A DNA stretch of 64,000 bases from Paenibacillus sp. PL91 (lineage in GTDB: Bacteria > Bacillota > Bacilli > Paenibacillales > Paenibacillaceae), in the NCBI RefSeq assembly GCF_012935325.2, contig NZ_JABBYG020000024.1, positions 1-64,000 of the forward strand, given 5' to 3'. The notes below the pieces were generated by a model. That model was not told where the DNA came from. It saw only the letters and a list, made by a program, of their open reading frames with translations, and made no database searches. Positions 51,862 to 60,249 of the stretch are shown here, piece after piece (position 1 is the stretch's first letter; every line of letters begins with the position of its first letter). The position numbers and the translations under genes are program-made.

Positions 51862-53109
51862 TCAGTTTTTTATCGTTTCGTTGATCTTCATATTTGTTAA
51901 AAGGAGATTGTTTATCTCCTTCTTCTCATACTCTTTGTCACCAACTACGGCTGCACGACCTGTAAACAGCAGCTTCCCGTTTGAAATATCAATTACGGCT
52001 GTTCCAGGAACGCCCGCTTGATTAAATAGAATGTACAAACGGTTTAATCCAAACTGCACCTTTTTAATCTCGTCCACGCCTAGCTGCTCAGCCGATACCG
52101 TTGCATACGCGTTTTCATATTTCTTAGTCTGAGGGTTATAACGCTTTAAGGTAAGATGCTCAGGATCGTATTCCGCAAAATATAAATAATCAACTTGCAG
52201 GCTTCGCGACTTTTTCGTATCACCATTCGATTGTGAAATCATTTCGGGCAATTCACTCATCAAGCCCGTACGATACGAAAAAGAATAATACTTCTCACTT
52301 AGCTTATCGGAAAAAATATCTTCTTCTTCTCCATTCTTGTTGACCTTCATTTCACTTGCGATAAAGAAGATCGTTTCGGTGGGAGCGGAAGACACATCTG
52401 TTGTTATGTCTGCAAGCTGCAGTTGAATGTCTGGTTTGTCGCTGCCCTCAATATCAATTTTCTCATTTCCTAGCAGCTTCCCGTTAGCGAGGTCCAATTC
52501 AAATACTTCATATTCTCTTGGTTTCGGTTTACTGCTATTATAGTATTTGTTAACCAGAATATAGATCCTGTCGTTCAGGCGCTGTACATCTTCAATATAT
52601 AAGTTGTTTAACGGTTCAGGCAGCTCGAAAGTTTGTTTAAATGCAGTAATCTTATCTGTTGCTTCATGGAGAAGATTGAGCTGCAATACAGCTACTGGAG
52701 CTTCTGACTTCTTAATATTTAAAGATACATCTGAATAGATCACCCACTCCTCATCACGATAAAAGCCGTTTTCATTGTTCTTCCCCCGCATAAACGACTT
52801 ATGATCGATTAATAGCTGCTGGAAATCAGCTTGTCTGTACAATTCTGGACCGAATTTAGAAAATTCTACTCGAAGGTTTTTATTCAAGCCGCCATATTCA
52901 CTGCCCCTTGTATTTACTTCTAAGTATTCGTAATTCATGTCCCCGCGATAACCACCTAATAATTGGACAGCTGCGCCTTCTTTAGAATCTCCTTGAATCG
53001 TTTCGAGCCTGTACTCGGGCAAATGGTTCAGTCTGCCGAACGAATAATAAGTGCCAATCCCGCTAATTGCGAGCACAACAATAATGATGGATAACCAATA
53101 ACGCCTCAT
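51862..53109 (-). CDS. Membrane-anchored protein of unknown function in a GntR-ABC operon
   Basis: About 415 residues with one N-terminal membrane anchor (YWLSIIIVVLAISGIGTYYSF) and a large extracytoplasmic domain rich in beta-strand patterns such as LQLNLLHEATDKITAF and KKVQFGLNRLYILFNQAGVPGTAVIDISNGKLL, which suggests a propeller-like fold. ATG 53109 is 7 nt behind AAGGAG. It lies 11 bp after an ABC-2-like permease gene, so it is probably a lipid-side or cell-wall accessory protein of that transporter. Family not recognised. Confidence 0.7.
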   Translation of the reverse strand: MRRYWLSIIIVVLAISGIGTYYSFGRLNHLPEYRLETIQGDSKEGAAVQLLGGYRGDMNYEYLEVNTRGSEYGGLNKNLRVEFSKFGPELYRQADFQQLLIDHKSFMRGKNNENGFYRDEEWVIYSDVSLNIKKSEAPVAVLQLNLLHEATDKITAFKQTFELPEPLNNLYIEDVQRLNDRIYILVNKYYNSSKPKPREYEVFELDLANGKLLGNEKIDIEGSDKPDIQLQLADITTDVSSAPTETIFFIASEMKVNKNGEEEDIFSDKLSEKYYSFSYRTGLMSELPEMISQSNGDTKKSRSLQVDYLYFAEYDPEHLTLKRYNPQTKKYENAYATVSAEQLGVDEIKKVQFGLNRLYILFNQAGVPGTAVIDISNGKLLFTGRAAVVGDKEYEKKEINNLLLTNMKINETIKN

Positions 53110-53120
53110 TTGCATTCTCC

Positions 53121-53960
53121 TTACACCGTAATCTTTTTGGCAAGCAGCCTCATTCCAAGCCACACCGATAGGCTGAGCACAAGAACGCACATGGCTAGCT
53201 CAATGACGAACATTTCATTTGAATAGACATACATGAAATTGTTATCTACTCCAAGAAAAAAGAATGGAAGCATAACAGCTGACACGCAGCCCGCCAAATA
53301 CAGCACGCCATACAAAATCCCCATACGGCGATAGCTTCTTTCCAGCAATATAGCAGTAAAGATCGCTAATACCGCAATCGTGCCTATTCCGTAATAGTAG
53401 AGAAACTGTTCAAACTGCCTTGGTATAAGCTCAACTAGCGCTTGATTGCGGCTTATAGCGTCCACGATATGAGAGTCTGCTCTCTGATCCGCAGGAACAA
53501 CAAGTTTGAATATCATTTTCTCGACAGGCAGCAGCGCCAATTGAAAGGAAACAAAGCCGAAAACGAATAGGAGAAATGCGGATACCTTTGCTAAATAAAT
53601 GTTGCGCCTTGCTGTTGGCAGTACGAGCAAGCGATAAATAAACGTATGACGCCCAAACCACTCGCGGTACCAGATGAAGAAAACATATAAGGCAAGTACA
53701 CCTATACATGCGAGTATGGGCAAAATAAACCACATCTGCGTATTAAACACCGCCCACTCGAAAGTAAGTTGATCTGGTGCCGGAGCTAGATAGCTGTCTC
53801 CCATATTCAGCGGCAGCTCTTCTTTCCGTCGAGACAGTTCTTTAGTAAGTGTCCAGATTAGAGCACTAATCTGAGAGATAGCCGTGATTCCCATTAAGAC
53901 GGCAAGCACCCAGCGAAAGCGATGCACTTCCATATGGACTAGCTTCAAATATCGGTTCAT
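53121..53960 (-). CDS. ABC-2-like transporter permease
   Basis: A 279-residue membrane protein with about six hydrophobic segments: one near residue 20, one near 80-95 (ILACIGVLALYVFFIWY), and others to the C-terminus. The layout resembles the permeases of YtrABC-type exporters. It overlaps the upstream ATPase gene by 4 bp. Together with the ATPase and a GntR repressor it forms a cell-envelope-stress-type ABC unit. Confidence 0.8.
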   Translation of the reverse strand: MNRYLKLVHMEVHRFRWVLAVLMGITAISQISALIWTLTKELSRRKEELPLNMGDSYLAPAPDQLTFEWAVFNTQMWFILPILACIGVLALYVFFIWYREWFGRHTFIYRLLVLPTARRNIYLAKVSAFLLFVFGFVSFQLALLPVEKMIFKLVVPADQRADSHIVDAISRNQALVELIPRQFEQFLYYYGIGTIAVLAIFTAILLERSYRRMGILYGVLYLAGCVSAVMLPFFFLGVDNNFMYVYSNEMFVIELAMCVLVLSLSVWLGMRLLAKKITV

Positions 53961-54646
53961 GCCCTGTACACCTCTCTCATGACATCAATGACGGATTTGC
54001 CTTCCTCGCTTCGCATTTCTTCGCAGTTGAACGAGCGGCTAACCTTGCCGTCCTGCAATAAAACGGCTTTATCGATCAAATGCTCCATTTCTCCGATTTC
54101 ATGCGTCGTGAGCAGCACCCCCCGGTCCTCGATCAAATCGCTCGTAAATACTTCCGTTATCGCTTCGCGGCTGAATAAGTCGATCCCGGAAAACGGTTCG
54201 TCCATTAATATATAATCAGAATCTTGTCCGAGACCGAGCAGCAGATTGAATTTAGCAGCGGTTCCCTTCGATAAGTTGCCGATTCTTTCCGAGTATTCGA
54301 GCCGAAAAAATTGCATGAGCTCGTCTGCTCGTTCCTTATTCCAGCTATCATAGAAGTCTGCCATAAACCGGTGTGCTTCGGATAGCTTCATGCCGGGAAG
54401 CATCGTCAGATGGTCAGGAACGAAGGTTATTTTCTCATAGAGGCTTGGACTTAGCGATTGCCCATCAATTCGGATAGTGCCGCCCGATATCGGAGTCAGT
54501 CCCATGATCGCTTTCAATATCGTCGACTTGCCTGCTCCATTCACACCGATCAGACAAGTGATTTCTTCCTTATTCGCAGTGAAGGATACGCCGTTCAGCA
54601 CGTTGCGGCGGCGATACCGCTTGCGGATATCTTTGACCTCAATCAT
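53957..54646 (-). CDS. YtrB-like ABC transporter ATP-binding protein
   Basis: About 229 residues with Walker A GVNGAGKST, signature LSKGTAAKFNLLLGL, Walker B YILMDEPFSGID and H-loop THE. The signature has LSKG rather than LSGG, which is common in ABC-2 exporter ATPases. ATG 54646 is 8 nt behind GGAGG and overlaps the GntR stop by 8 bp. Drives the permease encoded next. Confidence 0.88.
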   Translation of the reverse strand: MIEVKDIRKRYRRRNVLNGVSFTANKEEITCLIGVNGAGKSTILKAIMGLTPISGGTIRIDGQSLSPSLYEKITFVPDHLTMLPGMKLSEAHRFMADFYDSWNKERADELMQFFRLEYSERIGNLSKGTAAKFNLLLGLGQDSDYILMDEPFSGIDLFSREAITEVFTSDLIEDRGVLLTTHEIGEMEHLIDKAVLLQDGKVSRSFNCEEMRSEEGKSVIDVMREVYRA

Positions 54647-55040
54647 GATCTGGCCCTCCTTCCTCATATTTGGTTTTAACCAGCTGCAGCAGTTCGTCGA
54701 TTGGAACATCAATTTTTCGGATGGACGCCACAAAGGAAATAACCGCCTCGCCAATTAGTTCCGACCTTATTTGCTTGAGCAGCTCTGTTTCCGTCGTAAT
54801 TGTGCTGGGAGAGTTGCCTTCCGTAATAATCAATTGCTGCTCCTCCATTTCCTTATACGCTTTCTGTACCGTGTTCGGATTAATTTTCATTAGGCTGCCC
54901 AGTTCCCTTCTAGAGGGAATCACCTGACCCGCAGCAAGCCGGCCCGTTGCGATTCGTTCTTTGAAATGCCTAACGACTTGCAAATATACAGGGTCCCTCG
55001 TATTGAACAGAATTTCCGTCCACCCGTCGTTTATGTTCAT
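54639..55040 (-). CDS. GntR family regulator, YtrA subfamily
   Basis: About 133 residues. The N-terminal winged helix has YLQVVRHFKERIATGRLAAGQVIPSRRELGSLMKINPNTVQKAYKEME; the effector part is a short helical tail, which is typical of the YtrA subfamily. AGAGG lies 7 nt before the ATG. The twin palindromes at 55069-55119 are its probable operators. In other Bacillales such proteins repress adjacent ABC exporters until cell-wall-active antibiotics appear. Confidence 0.88.
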   Translation of the reverse strand: MNINDGWTEILFNTRDPVYLQVVRHFKERIATGRLAAGQVIPSRRELGSLMKINPNTVQKAYKEMEEQQLIITEGNSPSTITTETELLKQIRSELIGEAVISFVASIRKIDVPIDELLQLVKTKYEEGGPDHD

Positions 55041-55068
55041 CGCGTTACCTCTCATTCTTAACAAGCGT

Positions 55069-55130
55069 GTGTATTACGCGCATAATACACTTCATAGGCG
55101 TATTATGCACGTAATACACTTGTATGTCAA
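55069..55130 (-). promoter_or_regulatory. Promoter with two YtrA-type palindromic operators
   Basis: Two 22-bp near-perfect palindromes, GTGTATTACGCGCATAATAC-AC type, at 55069-55090 and 55098-55119 on the plus strand; centre spacing 29 bp. The minus-strand promoter has -35 TTGACA (55125-55130) and -10 CATAAT (55102-55107), 17-bp spacer. One operator covers the -10; the other lies downstream. Confidence 0.85.
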
Positions 55131-55143
55131 ATGTTGGATGACA

Positions 55144-55188
55144 AAAAAGAAGAGGAAATGACGGCTGGCGTCGTTTCCTCTTCTTTTA
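55144..55188. terminator. Bidirectional terminator after rsbW copy 2
   Basis: Stem AAAAGAAGAGGAAA/TTTCCTCTTCTTTT with a GC-rich upper part (GACGGCTGGCGTC), flanked by A/T runs. It is 23 bp after the rsbW stop and upstream of the YtrA promoter. Confidence 0.9.
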
Positions 55189-55210
55189 TTGCATGTTGCA
55201 GCCGTAACTC

Positions 55211-55648
55211 CTAGTGCTCTTCAGCTGCATTCAAATATTTCGTCAGAACAACTTCCGTTCCACTTTCTGAAGCGTTAACCTCTACCTCGTCCATCAGCGC
55301 CTGCATTAAATAGATGCCCAGACCGCCAACACGGAGCCCGCTAACGTCTGCCTCAGGCAAAGGCGCAGCCTTATCAAGCGCGTCAGGCACTAGGAAGGCT
55401 GAGCCGTTGTTCTTTACTTTTATCGTTAGTACCGTATCGTCATGCTCAAAAGTAACGTCGATGATACCCTCATCGGTCCACTGATCGCCATGGATAACTG
55501 CGTTATTGCATGCTTCAGAAACGGCTACCTTCATATCCTCGATTTCCTCATAGGCGTAGCTCATCTTCGAAGCGATTCCAAATAGACAGATTCTGACCAT
55601 ATCGATATAGTCTGCATGGGCCGGTATTTGTAATCGAATGGCATTCAT
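55211..55648 (-). CDS. RsbW-like anti-sigma factor/serine kinase, copy 2
   Basis: A 145-residue GHKL-fold protein with N-box EEIEDMKVAVSEACNNAVIHGD and G-box GGLGIYLMQALMDEVEV. It is closely similar to RsbW copy 1 (same EEIEDMKVAV core) but carries NN and HG in the N-box, which could change nucleotide or partner preference. It overlaps the rsbV gene by 4 bp, so it is RsbV's direct genomic partner, whereas copy 1 sits next to sigB. Probably a kinase for RsbV; whether it also binds SigB is unknown. Confidence 0.88.
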   Translation of the reverse strand: MNAIRLQIPAHADYIDMVRICLFGIASKMSYAYEEIEDMKVAVSEACNNAVIHGDQWTDEGIIDVTFEHDDTVLTIKVKNNGSAFLVPDALDKAAPLPEADVSGLRVGGLGIYLMQALMDEVEVNASESGTEVVLTKYLNAAEEH

Positions 55649-55977
55649 GCTTGGGCCTCTGTCCCTTCTATTAAATATCTGGAGATGCCCGTCAAATCAA
55701 ATAGACGTCTAATCGAAGCCGGAATATCGCGTACAAAAAACGGCGCGTTCAGCTCGTCACGTAATTTAAGCACCGAAACGATGATGCCGATTCCGGTACT
55801 GTCGATATATTTTAATTGCTTAAGATTAAGCACCAATGCTTTATCAGTTTTGTTCATGACCAGCTCCAAAGCGGATCGAAGCTGCGGTACGACCGATAAA
55901 TCCAGTTCTCCGTTTACATGAAGGATATATTGATCCTTCGTTTCCTTCTGCACAACTTCAAATTGCTCAGCTTTCAT
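55645..55977 (-). CDS. rsbV: Anti-sigma factor antagonist RsbV
   Basis: About 110 residues of the STAS fold; the phosphorylatable serine lies in YIDSTGIGIIVSV (the DSxG motif). Unphosphorylated RsbV binds RsbW and frees SigB. ATG 55977 lies behind GGAGTGA; the GTG at 55986 is in the SD and is less likely. Cotranscribed with RsbW copy 2. Confidence 0.9.
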   Translation of the reverse strand: MKAEQFEVVQKETKDQYILHVNGELDLSVVPQLRSALELVMNKTDKALVLNLKQLKYIDSTGIGIIVSVLKLRDELNAPFFVRDIPASIRRLFDLTGISRYLIEGTEAQA

Positions 55978-56053
55978 TCTATTCACTCCGCTCGCGTTTG
56001 TTTAATAAATAGTAGCAAATATCGTTCCCATTGTACAAGGTGACAAGCACCTC

Positions 56054-56686
56054 TTACATCGAAAAGCTGTAGAAGTAATGAATGGACGTTAGCTTTTGTG
56101 TATCCGAATCGACAAATACCTTTAAAATCGCTTCATTTCGCTCGAATGCAATACCGTCCTCCGTCACATAATCGGGCTCTCCCAGCGCTTCTTTAATCGC
56201 TTCAATCGTTGCTGGAATCTCCACGCCATCAATCAGCAACGTTTTGGAGCCCTCCGTTATTTCCACGAAATTAACCATTCCCTCACTGAATACCACATTC
56301 ATATTCGGGTATTCGTAAATCTTCAATTCCTTTAAATGCGGATCTTCCGAAATACTTTTAGGCTTGCCAAGCTTCTTCACAACACTGCTGGGATCATCAT
56401 AAAGAGTGATGCCGTTGACCGCTTGAAGCGTAAAAAGCTGTTTCGTCGCCTCTGGATTATTAGCTTCAGCTCCGGCTTCGGCTTCATTTGATGCATAGGT
56501 AACTTTCGTTACGGTTGAGGGAGGCATAGAAGCATTCATCATTTCATCGGCTGCTTCAGCAGATGCCTCAGCCATCACCTTGCTTGCGCTCGTTGATAAG
56601 GAATAGGTATTCGTAACCTTTCCGTAATCACTCGAAAAGGCGAATATGCCTCCGATCAAGCAGCCGATAATAATAATATTCTTCAT
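56054..56686 (-). CDS. Secreted protein of unknown function
   Basis: About 210 residues with a hydrophobic N-terminal signal (NIIIIGCLIGGIFAFS), an Ala/Glu/Ser-rich low-complexity linker (ASAEAADEMMNAS; SNEAEAGAEANNPEA), and a C-terminal globular domain with two similar halves (VNGITLYDDPSSVVKKLGKPKSI and DGVEIPATIEAIKEALGEPDYV) that look like a duplicated small-lobe domain. I do not recognise a named family. It lies between the RsbV and PP2C genes of the stress module, in the same direction, so it could be part of that output. Confidence 0.65.
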   Translation of the reverse strand: MKNIIIIGCLIGGIFAFSSDYGKVTNTYSLSTSASKVMAEASAEAADEMMNASMPPSTVTKVTYASNEAEAGAEANNPEATKQLFTLQAVNGITLYDDPSSVVKKLGKPKSISEDPHLKELKIYEYPNMNVVFSEGMVNFVEITEGSKTLLIDGVEIPATIEAIKEALGEPDYVTEDGIAFERNEAILKVFVDSDTQKLTSIHYFYSFSM

Positions 56687-56822
56687 ATGATCTCCCTCCT
56701 TTTGCGGGATTGTTCTTCATCTTGTTGCTATACGTATATATAAACCATATCCGAAGCCTTGAAACAGGAACAAGCGATTTATTTTATGAAAATATCATTT
56801 TCTGCAGTTAATGCCCGAAGCC

Positions 56823-57959
56823 TTACTTCGTAGCGATCATAACCAAGCAAATATCATCCTTCTGGGTTTCATTGTCAAGCTCCGCGATAAAATCGCTAAC
56901 GATCGCCGCATGCTCATCGGCTTCTGTTTCAATTAACTGATTCACCAATTTATCCAGCTTAGCCTCTTCATTATCGCCCAAGGATTCGCTTAAACCATCT
57001 GTATAGAGGACAAGCTTCATTTGATCTTTGTAGGCTAGGCTTCCTTTTTGGATGTCTATGCTTGGAAACAATCCAATCGCACAGCAGCCCTCCGTCAGAA
57101 GCATCTCCTGATCACCGATCAGCAGCTTGCCTGGAGGATGTCCGGCATTTACGTAATCGATCGTCCGCTTAGCTGTATCGAGCACTAAATAAATAGCGGT
57201 AAAATAGTAGTTAAGCAGCTCTTCCTTCTTATATAGCTGGTTCATATACCGGTTCAGCTCGTGCATGACCAGATCAGGCTCCGTTATACGTGTAATAGTA
57301 TCCTTGAGCACCGAGGATATATACATGCAAACGAGCGAAGATGCAATGCCATGGCCCATCATATCGAGTAAAATAACGCCATATCGGTTTTCGTCAATGC
57401 GATACCAGGCGTAAAAATCGCCGGCAAGCTCCGTTGACGGCTGATAAATCGCGCTTATGCCAACTTTCTCATCATTTATCGGCTGGCTTAATACGTTTCT
57501 TTGCACTTTTTTGGCAAGCTCCAGCTTAAAGTTCACCTGCTTGTCCCTTTCTTTATGCCAATCAATCTCCTTCTTTAGCCTTAATGCAGATCTTATCCTT
57601 GCCAGCAGCTCCATCTTATTGATAGGCTTCATCACATAATCACTGGCGCCAGCATCAAGCGCCTCCGCCATTTTATTCGAATCTCCAAGCGCCGTAACAA
57701 AAATAATCGGAACATCCTTATAGCGCTCCACCTGTAAAACTCTTTTGCACGCCTCTAAGCCATCGATCTCAGGCATCATCATATCCATCAAGATCAGATC
57801 TACATTCGTTTTAGCCTCTGTTTCGGTATCAATGTCCATGAGTGCGTAAAGCTCCATAGCCGATGACGCGACTTTCAAATCCTTATAGCCCGCTTTATTT
57901 AAAATGGCTTTAATAATAATCTGATTCGTAGCATTATCATCCACGATTATAATACTCAT
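56823..57959 (-). CDS. Response regulator with PP2C (SpoIIE/RsbU-type) phosphatase, RsbY-like
   Basis: About 378 residues. The N-terminal receiver (about 1-125) has the acidic pair DD, the phospho-acceptor in LILMDMMMPEIDG and the lysine in DYVMKPINK. The C-terminal phosphatase (about 165-378) has metal-binding ELAGDFYAWYR, LLDMMGHGIASSLV and LYTDGLSE. It should dephosphorylate RsbV-P when phosphorylated. This receiver-PP2C architecture is that of B. cereus RsbY, the partner of the kinase RsbK. The ATG 57959 is 7 nt after AAGGGAG; an in-frame TTG 6 nt upstream is the alternative start. Confidence 0.9.
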   Translation of the reverse strand: MSIIIVDDNATNQIIIKAILNKAGYKDLKVASSAMELYALMDIDTETEAKTNVDLILMDMMMPEIDGLEACKRVLQVERYKDVPIIFVTALGDSNKMAEALDAGASDYVMKPINKMELLARIRSALRLKKEIDWHKERDKQVNFKLELAKKVQRNVLSQPINDEKVGISAIYQPSTELAGDFYAWYRIDENRYGVILLDMMGHGIASSLVCMYISSVLKDTITRITEPDLVMHELNRYMNQLYKKEELLNYYFTAIYLVLDTAKRTIDYVNAGHPPGKLLIGDQEMLLTEGCCAIGLFPSIDIQKGSLAYKDQMKLVLYTDGLSESLGDNEEAKLDKLVNQLIETEADEHAAIVSDFIAELDNETQKDDICLVMIATK

Positions 57960-58043
57960 ATGCAAGCTCCCTTTTACTCCAGTATCTATTCTTCATATTT
58001 TGAGCCTAAAGATACAGAGAGTCAACTTTTAAAGCTTCTATTT

Positions 58044-58079
58044 GAACAAAGACCTATCCTCCCGGATAGGCCTTTGTTC
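58044..58079 (-). terminator. Candidate terminator after the YflT-like gene
   Basis: Long stem GAACAAAGGCCTATCC/GGATAGGTCTTTGTTC with a 4-nt loop on the minus strand. The following bases (AAATAG) are A-rich rather than T-rich, so termination efficiency is uncertain. Confidence 0.55.
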
Positions 58080-58111
58080 GCTTCGTTACAATCATAGGAG
58101 CTATCGCTCGC

Positions 58112-58510
58112 TTAAACGACGTAGTGCGGGTAGTAATAAACGGCAGGGTCAAAATCTTCGCCCGTATACTCCTCGCCGCCCCAAGCGATGACCAAAATTT
58201 TATCCTGATCCATCTCGCGCTCCAGACGCTGTGAGTCCTGTTCAGAAATACCGAGCGATCTCATCTTAGCCCGCAGCTCATCTCCGTTCGAGCGGAATAT
58301 GTTAGCGATTGCGGTTCCGAGGCCCTCCTCGGCAATGCCGATATTCTCAGCATCCGTGTTTTCGACGATCCGTTTCGTCCGATCCTTATCATGCGTCAGC
58401 ACGAAAATTTTGTCCTTCGCATAACCTTCCGTTTGGAACTTGTACACCTGCTCTTGAACCTCGACAGCATTATTGACCGTGTGCACCTTAGTACTTGTTA
58501 GATTATTCAT
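58112..58510 (-). CDS. YflT/GS17M-like general stress protein
   Basis: A 132-residue protein. The N-terminal YflT-type domain (TVNNAVEVQEQVYKFQTEGYAKDKIFVLTHDKDRTKRI) is followed by an acidic tail with EREMDQDKILVIAW. In B. subtilis such genes belong to the SigB regulon. GTAGGAGG lies 7 nt before the ATG. It follows the DUF1328 gene by about 58 bp, so the two are likely cotranscribed; a link to the nearby SigB system is probable. Confidence 0.85.
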   Translation of the reverse strand: MNNLTSTKVHTVNNAVEVQEQVYKFQTEGYAKDKIFVLTHDKDRTKRIVENTDAENIGIAEEGLGTAIANIFRSNGDELRAKMRSLGISEQDSQRLEREMDQDKILVIAWGGEEYTGEDFDPAVYYYPHYVV

Positions 58511-58568
58511 TGTAATTCCTCCTACTATTCATTTTTATTTGGTATTGTTCTGCTTCCTTTGAACGAGG

Positions 58569-58733
58569 TTAACTAACCCGTCTTCGTCCTACAATGAGAG
58601 ATACGATAAAGAGAACTACGAATACGACGAATAGTATTTTTGCTATCCCAGCTAATGCGGAAGCAATTCCTAAGAAGCCGAATATACCTGCGACGATTGC
58701 AAAGATGAAAAATAATAATGCCCATCCTAACAT
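58569..58733 (-). CDS. DUF1328/YtjA-type small membrane protein
   Basis: A 54-residue protein with two hydrophobic helices and a short basic tail: [20 protein letters not shown], then an Ala/Gly-rich turn, and an end in LIVGRRRVS. This is the DUF1328 pattern, a family of small stress-associated membrane proteins. GGAAGGGTGA precedes the ATG by about 6 nt. It is upstream of the YflT-like gene and is probably part of the same stress operon. Confidence 0.85.
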   Translation of the reverse strand: MLGWALLFFIFAIVAGIFGFLGIASALAGIAKILFVVFVVLFIVSLIVGRRRVS

Positions 58734-58949
58734 TGGAATCACCCTTCCTTCGAAACTGTTTTTGTTGAACTTGTCATGTTATTAACCAGCCCCGCGCCCT
58801 TTGAAACAGCGTATTTTAAGGTTTTTAGCATCAAAACGACGCTATTAATGAAGAAATAGAAAGTATAGTTTTTATATGTTTCAGAAGCGTTTGTTGCGGT
58901 TAAGAGAATACACCAAACAAATCGATAATAGAAAAGGCTGGTGAGATCG

Positions 58950-59831
58950 ATGAAAAAACAGCGTATACACGTTAATGGCATCGATTTAGTCTATGAAGAA
59001 TGTGGAAATAGTAATGGAAATGCAATCGTATTACTCCACGGCTTTTGCGGCTCATCCTTATACTGGCAAAAAATATGTCCGATGCTGAGCGATCAGTATC
59101 GCGTCATCATCCCGGATCTTCGCGGTCATGGCGAATCATCGTCACCTGAGGGGACCTATACAATGGAAGCGATGGCTGAGGATATCGCAGCGCTTCTCCA
59201 AGCACTGCGAATCGAGAAGGTCGTCATGTTCGGCCATTCCTTAGGCGGCTACGTAACGGCTGCTTTCGCGGAAAAATATCCAGAAAAGCTGGCTGGCTTC
59301 GCACTCATTCATTCTACGGTGCTGCCGGATACAGATGCGGTTAAGGAAAAACGAGCAGCAGATATTGAAGCCATTCGCGAAAAAGGCATTAGCAAATACC
59401 TTTACAGCATCATTCCCGACTTGTTTTCCGATGCGAAGCTCGGTGAAATGCGCGATGAGGTCAATGAGCTGATCGGAGTCGGTCAACAAATGGAAGCACA
59501 TGCCGTGATCTCCACGCTTTTAGGCATGATGCAGCGCCCTGACCGCAGCCATGTGCTCGCCAAGGCCAAGTATCCCGTCCTGCTTGTCGCCGGTGCAGAA
59601 GATGCCGTCATTAAACCTGATGACACCTTCACGGTTACGAGTCTGGAACAGTCTGAAACGACCTACAAATATCCTCATATCCTTGAAACAACGTTCGAGG
59701 ACGTGGCGCATATGAGTCTTGTAGAGGTATCCGATCAACTTGCCCGGGTCATGTCAACGTATCTTAAAACGCTCTTGGAGCGTGAGAAAACGAGAACCGA
59801 GGGAAAAACCGAATTGCCCTCTCCACATTGA
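58950..59831 (+). CDS. Alpha/beta hydrolase
   Basis: A 293-residue hydrolase of the alpha/beta fold. The oxyanion motif is LLHGFCGSSLYW, the nucleophile elbow is GHSLGG (Ser near residue 95), the acid is probably in VAGAEDAVI, and the catalytic histidine lies in DVAHMSL. Substrate unknown; esterase, lactonase or haloperoxidase-like members all share this pattern. It lacks features that would mark it as RsbQ, although it lies near the stress module. GGTGAGATCG precedes the ATG 58950. Confidence 0.85.
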   Translation: MKKQRIHVNGIDLVYEECGNSNGNAIVLLHGFCGSSLYWQKICPMLSDQYRVIIPDLRGHGESSSPEGTYTMEAMAEDIAALLQALRIEKVVMFGHSLGGYVTAAFAEKYPEKLAGFALIHSTVLPDTDAVKEKRAADIEAIREKGISKYLYSIIPDLFSDAKLGEMRDEVNELIGVGQQMEAHAVISTLLGMMQRPDRSHVLAKAKYPVLLVAGAEDAVIKPDDTFTVTSLEQSETTYKYPHILETTFEDVAHMSLVEVSDQLARVMSTYLKTLLEREKTRTEGKTELPSPH

Positions 59832-59943
59832 GTTTAGCCGCCATTTTTCAAATAAATGATTCAAAGCTAAACCGATTGGGTAAATAAGAATAGGCAGATA
59901 ACCCCTATCATCTGTCATAAAATAACTGGAGGTGCTAGTTACT

Positions 59944-60102
59944 ATGAGTAGTACGAATACTTCTTATCGAACGGGAGAAATTGTTAAGCATGATGGCAAC
60001 TACATTTCAGAATCAGGCAAGAAAGATAAGCTGCAAAAGGGAGAAAAATTCCCTGCTTGTCCTGTTAGCGGTAATGAAACAACTTGGAACAATGCCGATT
60101 AG
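59944..60102 (+). CDS. YjzC family small protein
   Basis: A 52-residue protein: SYRTGEIVKHDGNYISESGKK, then LQKGEKFPACPVSGNETTW. This matches the YjzC family of small Bacillales proteins, which end with the PxCPxxGxxxxW pattern of a short zinc- or fold-stabilised motif. Function not established. GGAGGTG lies 9 nt before the ATG. A terminator follows within 30 bp. Confidence 0.85.
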   Translation: MSSTNTSYRTGEIVKHDGNYISESGKKDKLQKGEKFPACPVSGNETTWNNAD

Positions 60103-60129
60103 CGCTAAATAACGATGATAATAATAAGC

Positions 60130-60187
60130 AAGGGCTGTCTCAGAAAGTAGATTATCTACTTTTTGGGACAGCCCTTCTGGCGTTTTT
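60130..60187 (+). terminator. Terminator after the YjzC gene
   Basis: Long stem AAGGGCTGTC..AAAGTAGA / TCTACTTT..GACAGCCCTT followed by CTGGCGTTTTT. Confidence 0.8.
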
Positions 60188-60206
60188 CAGCTTCACACCC
60201 ATCAAC

Positions 60207-60229
60207 TTGTATGGTAGTATGGTAGTGTG
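60207..60229 (+). promoter_or_regulatory. Direct-repeat element upstream of the GntR-uxu operon
   Basis: TATGGTAG occurs twice in tandem (60210-60217, 60218-60225) inside TTGTATGGTAGTATGGTAG-TGTG. Its position just ahead of the GntR gene fits an autoregulatory GntR/FCD operator; an alternative is part of the promoter itself. Confidence 0.45.
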
Positions 60230-60249
60230 AAACCGAAAGGGATGAGCCT

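Noticed and set aside
58950-59831. RsbQ, the hydrolase co-activator of RsbP
   Set aside because: The sequence is a general alpha/beta hydrolase with GHSLGG and no RsbQ-like segments; there is no PAS-PP2C partner beside it.
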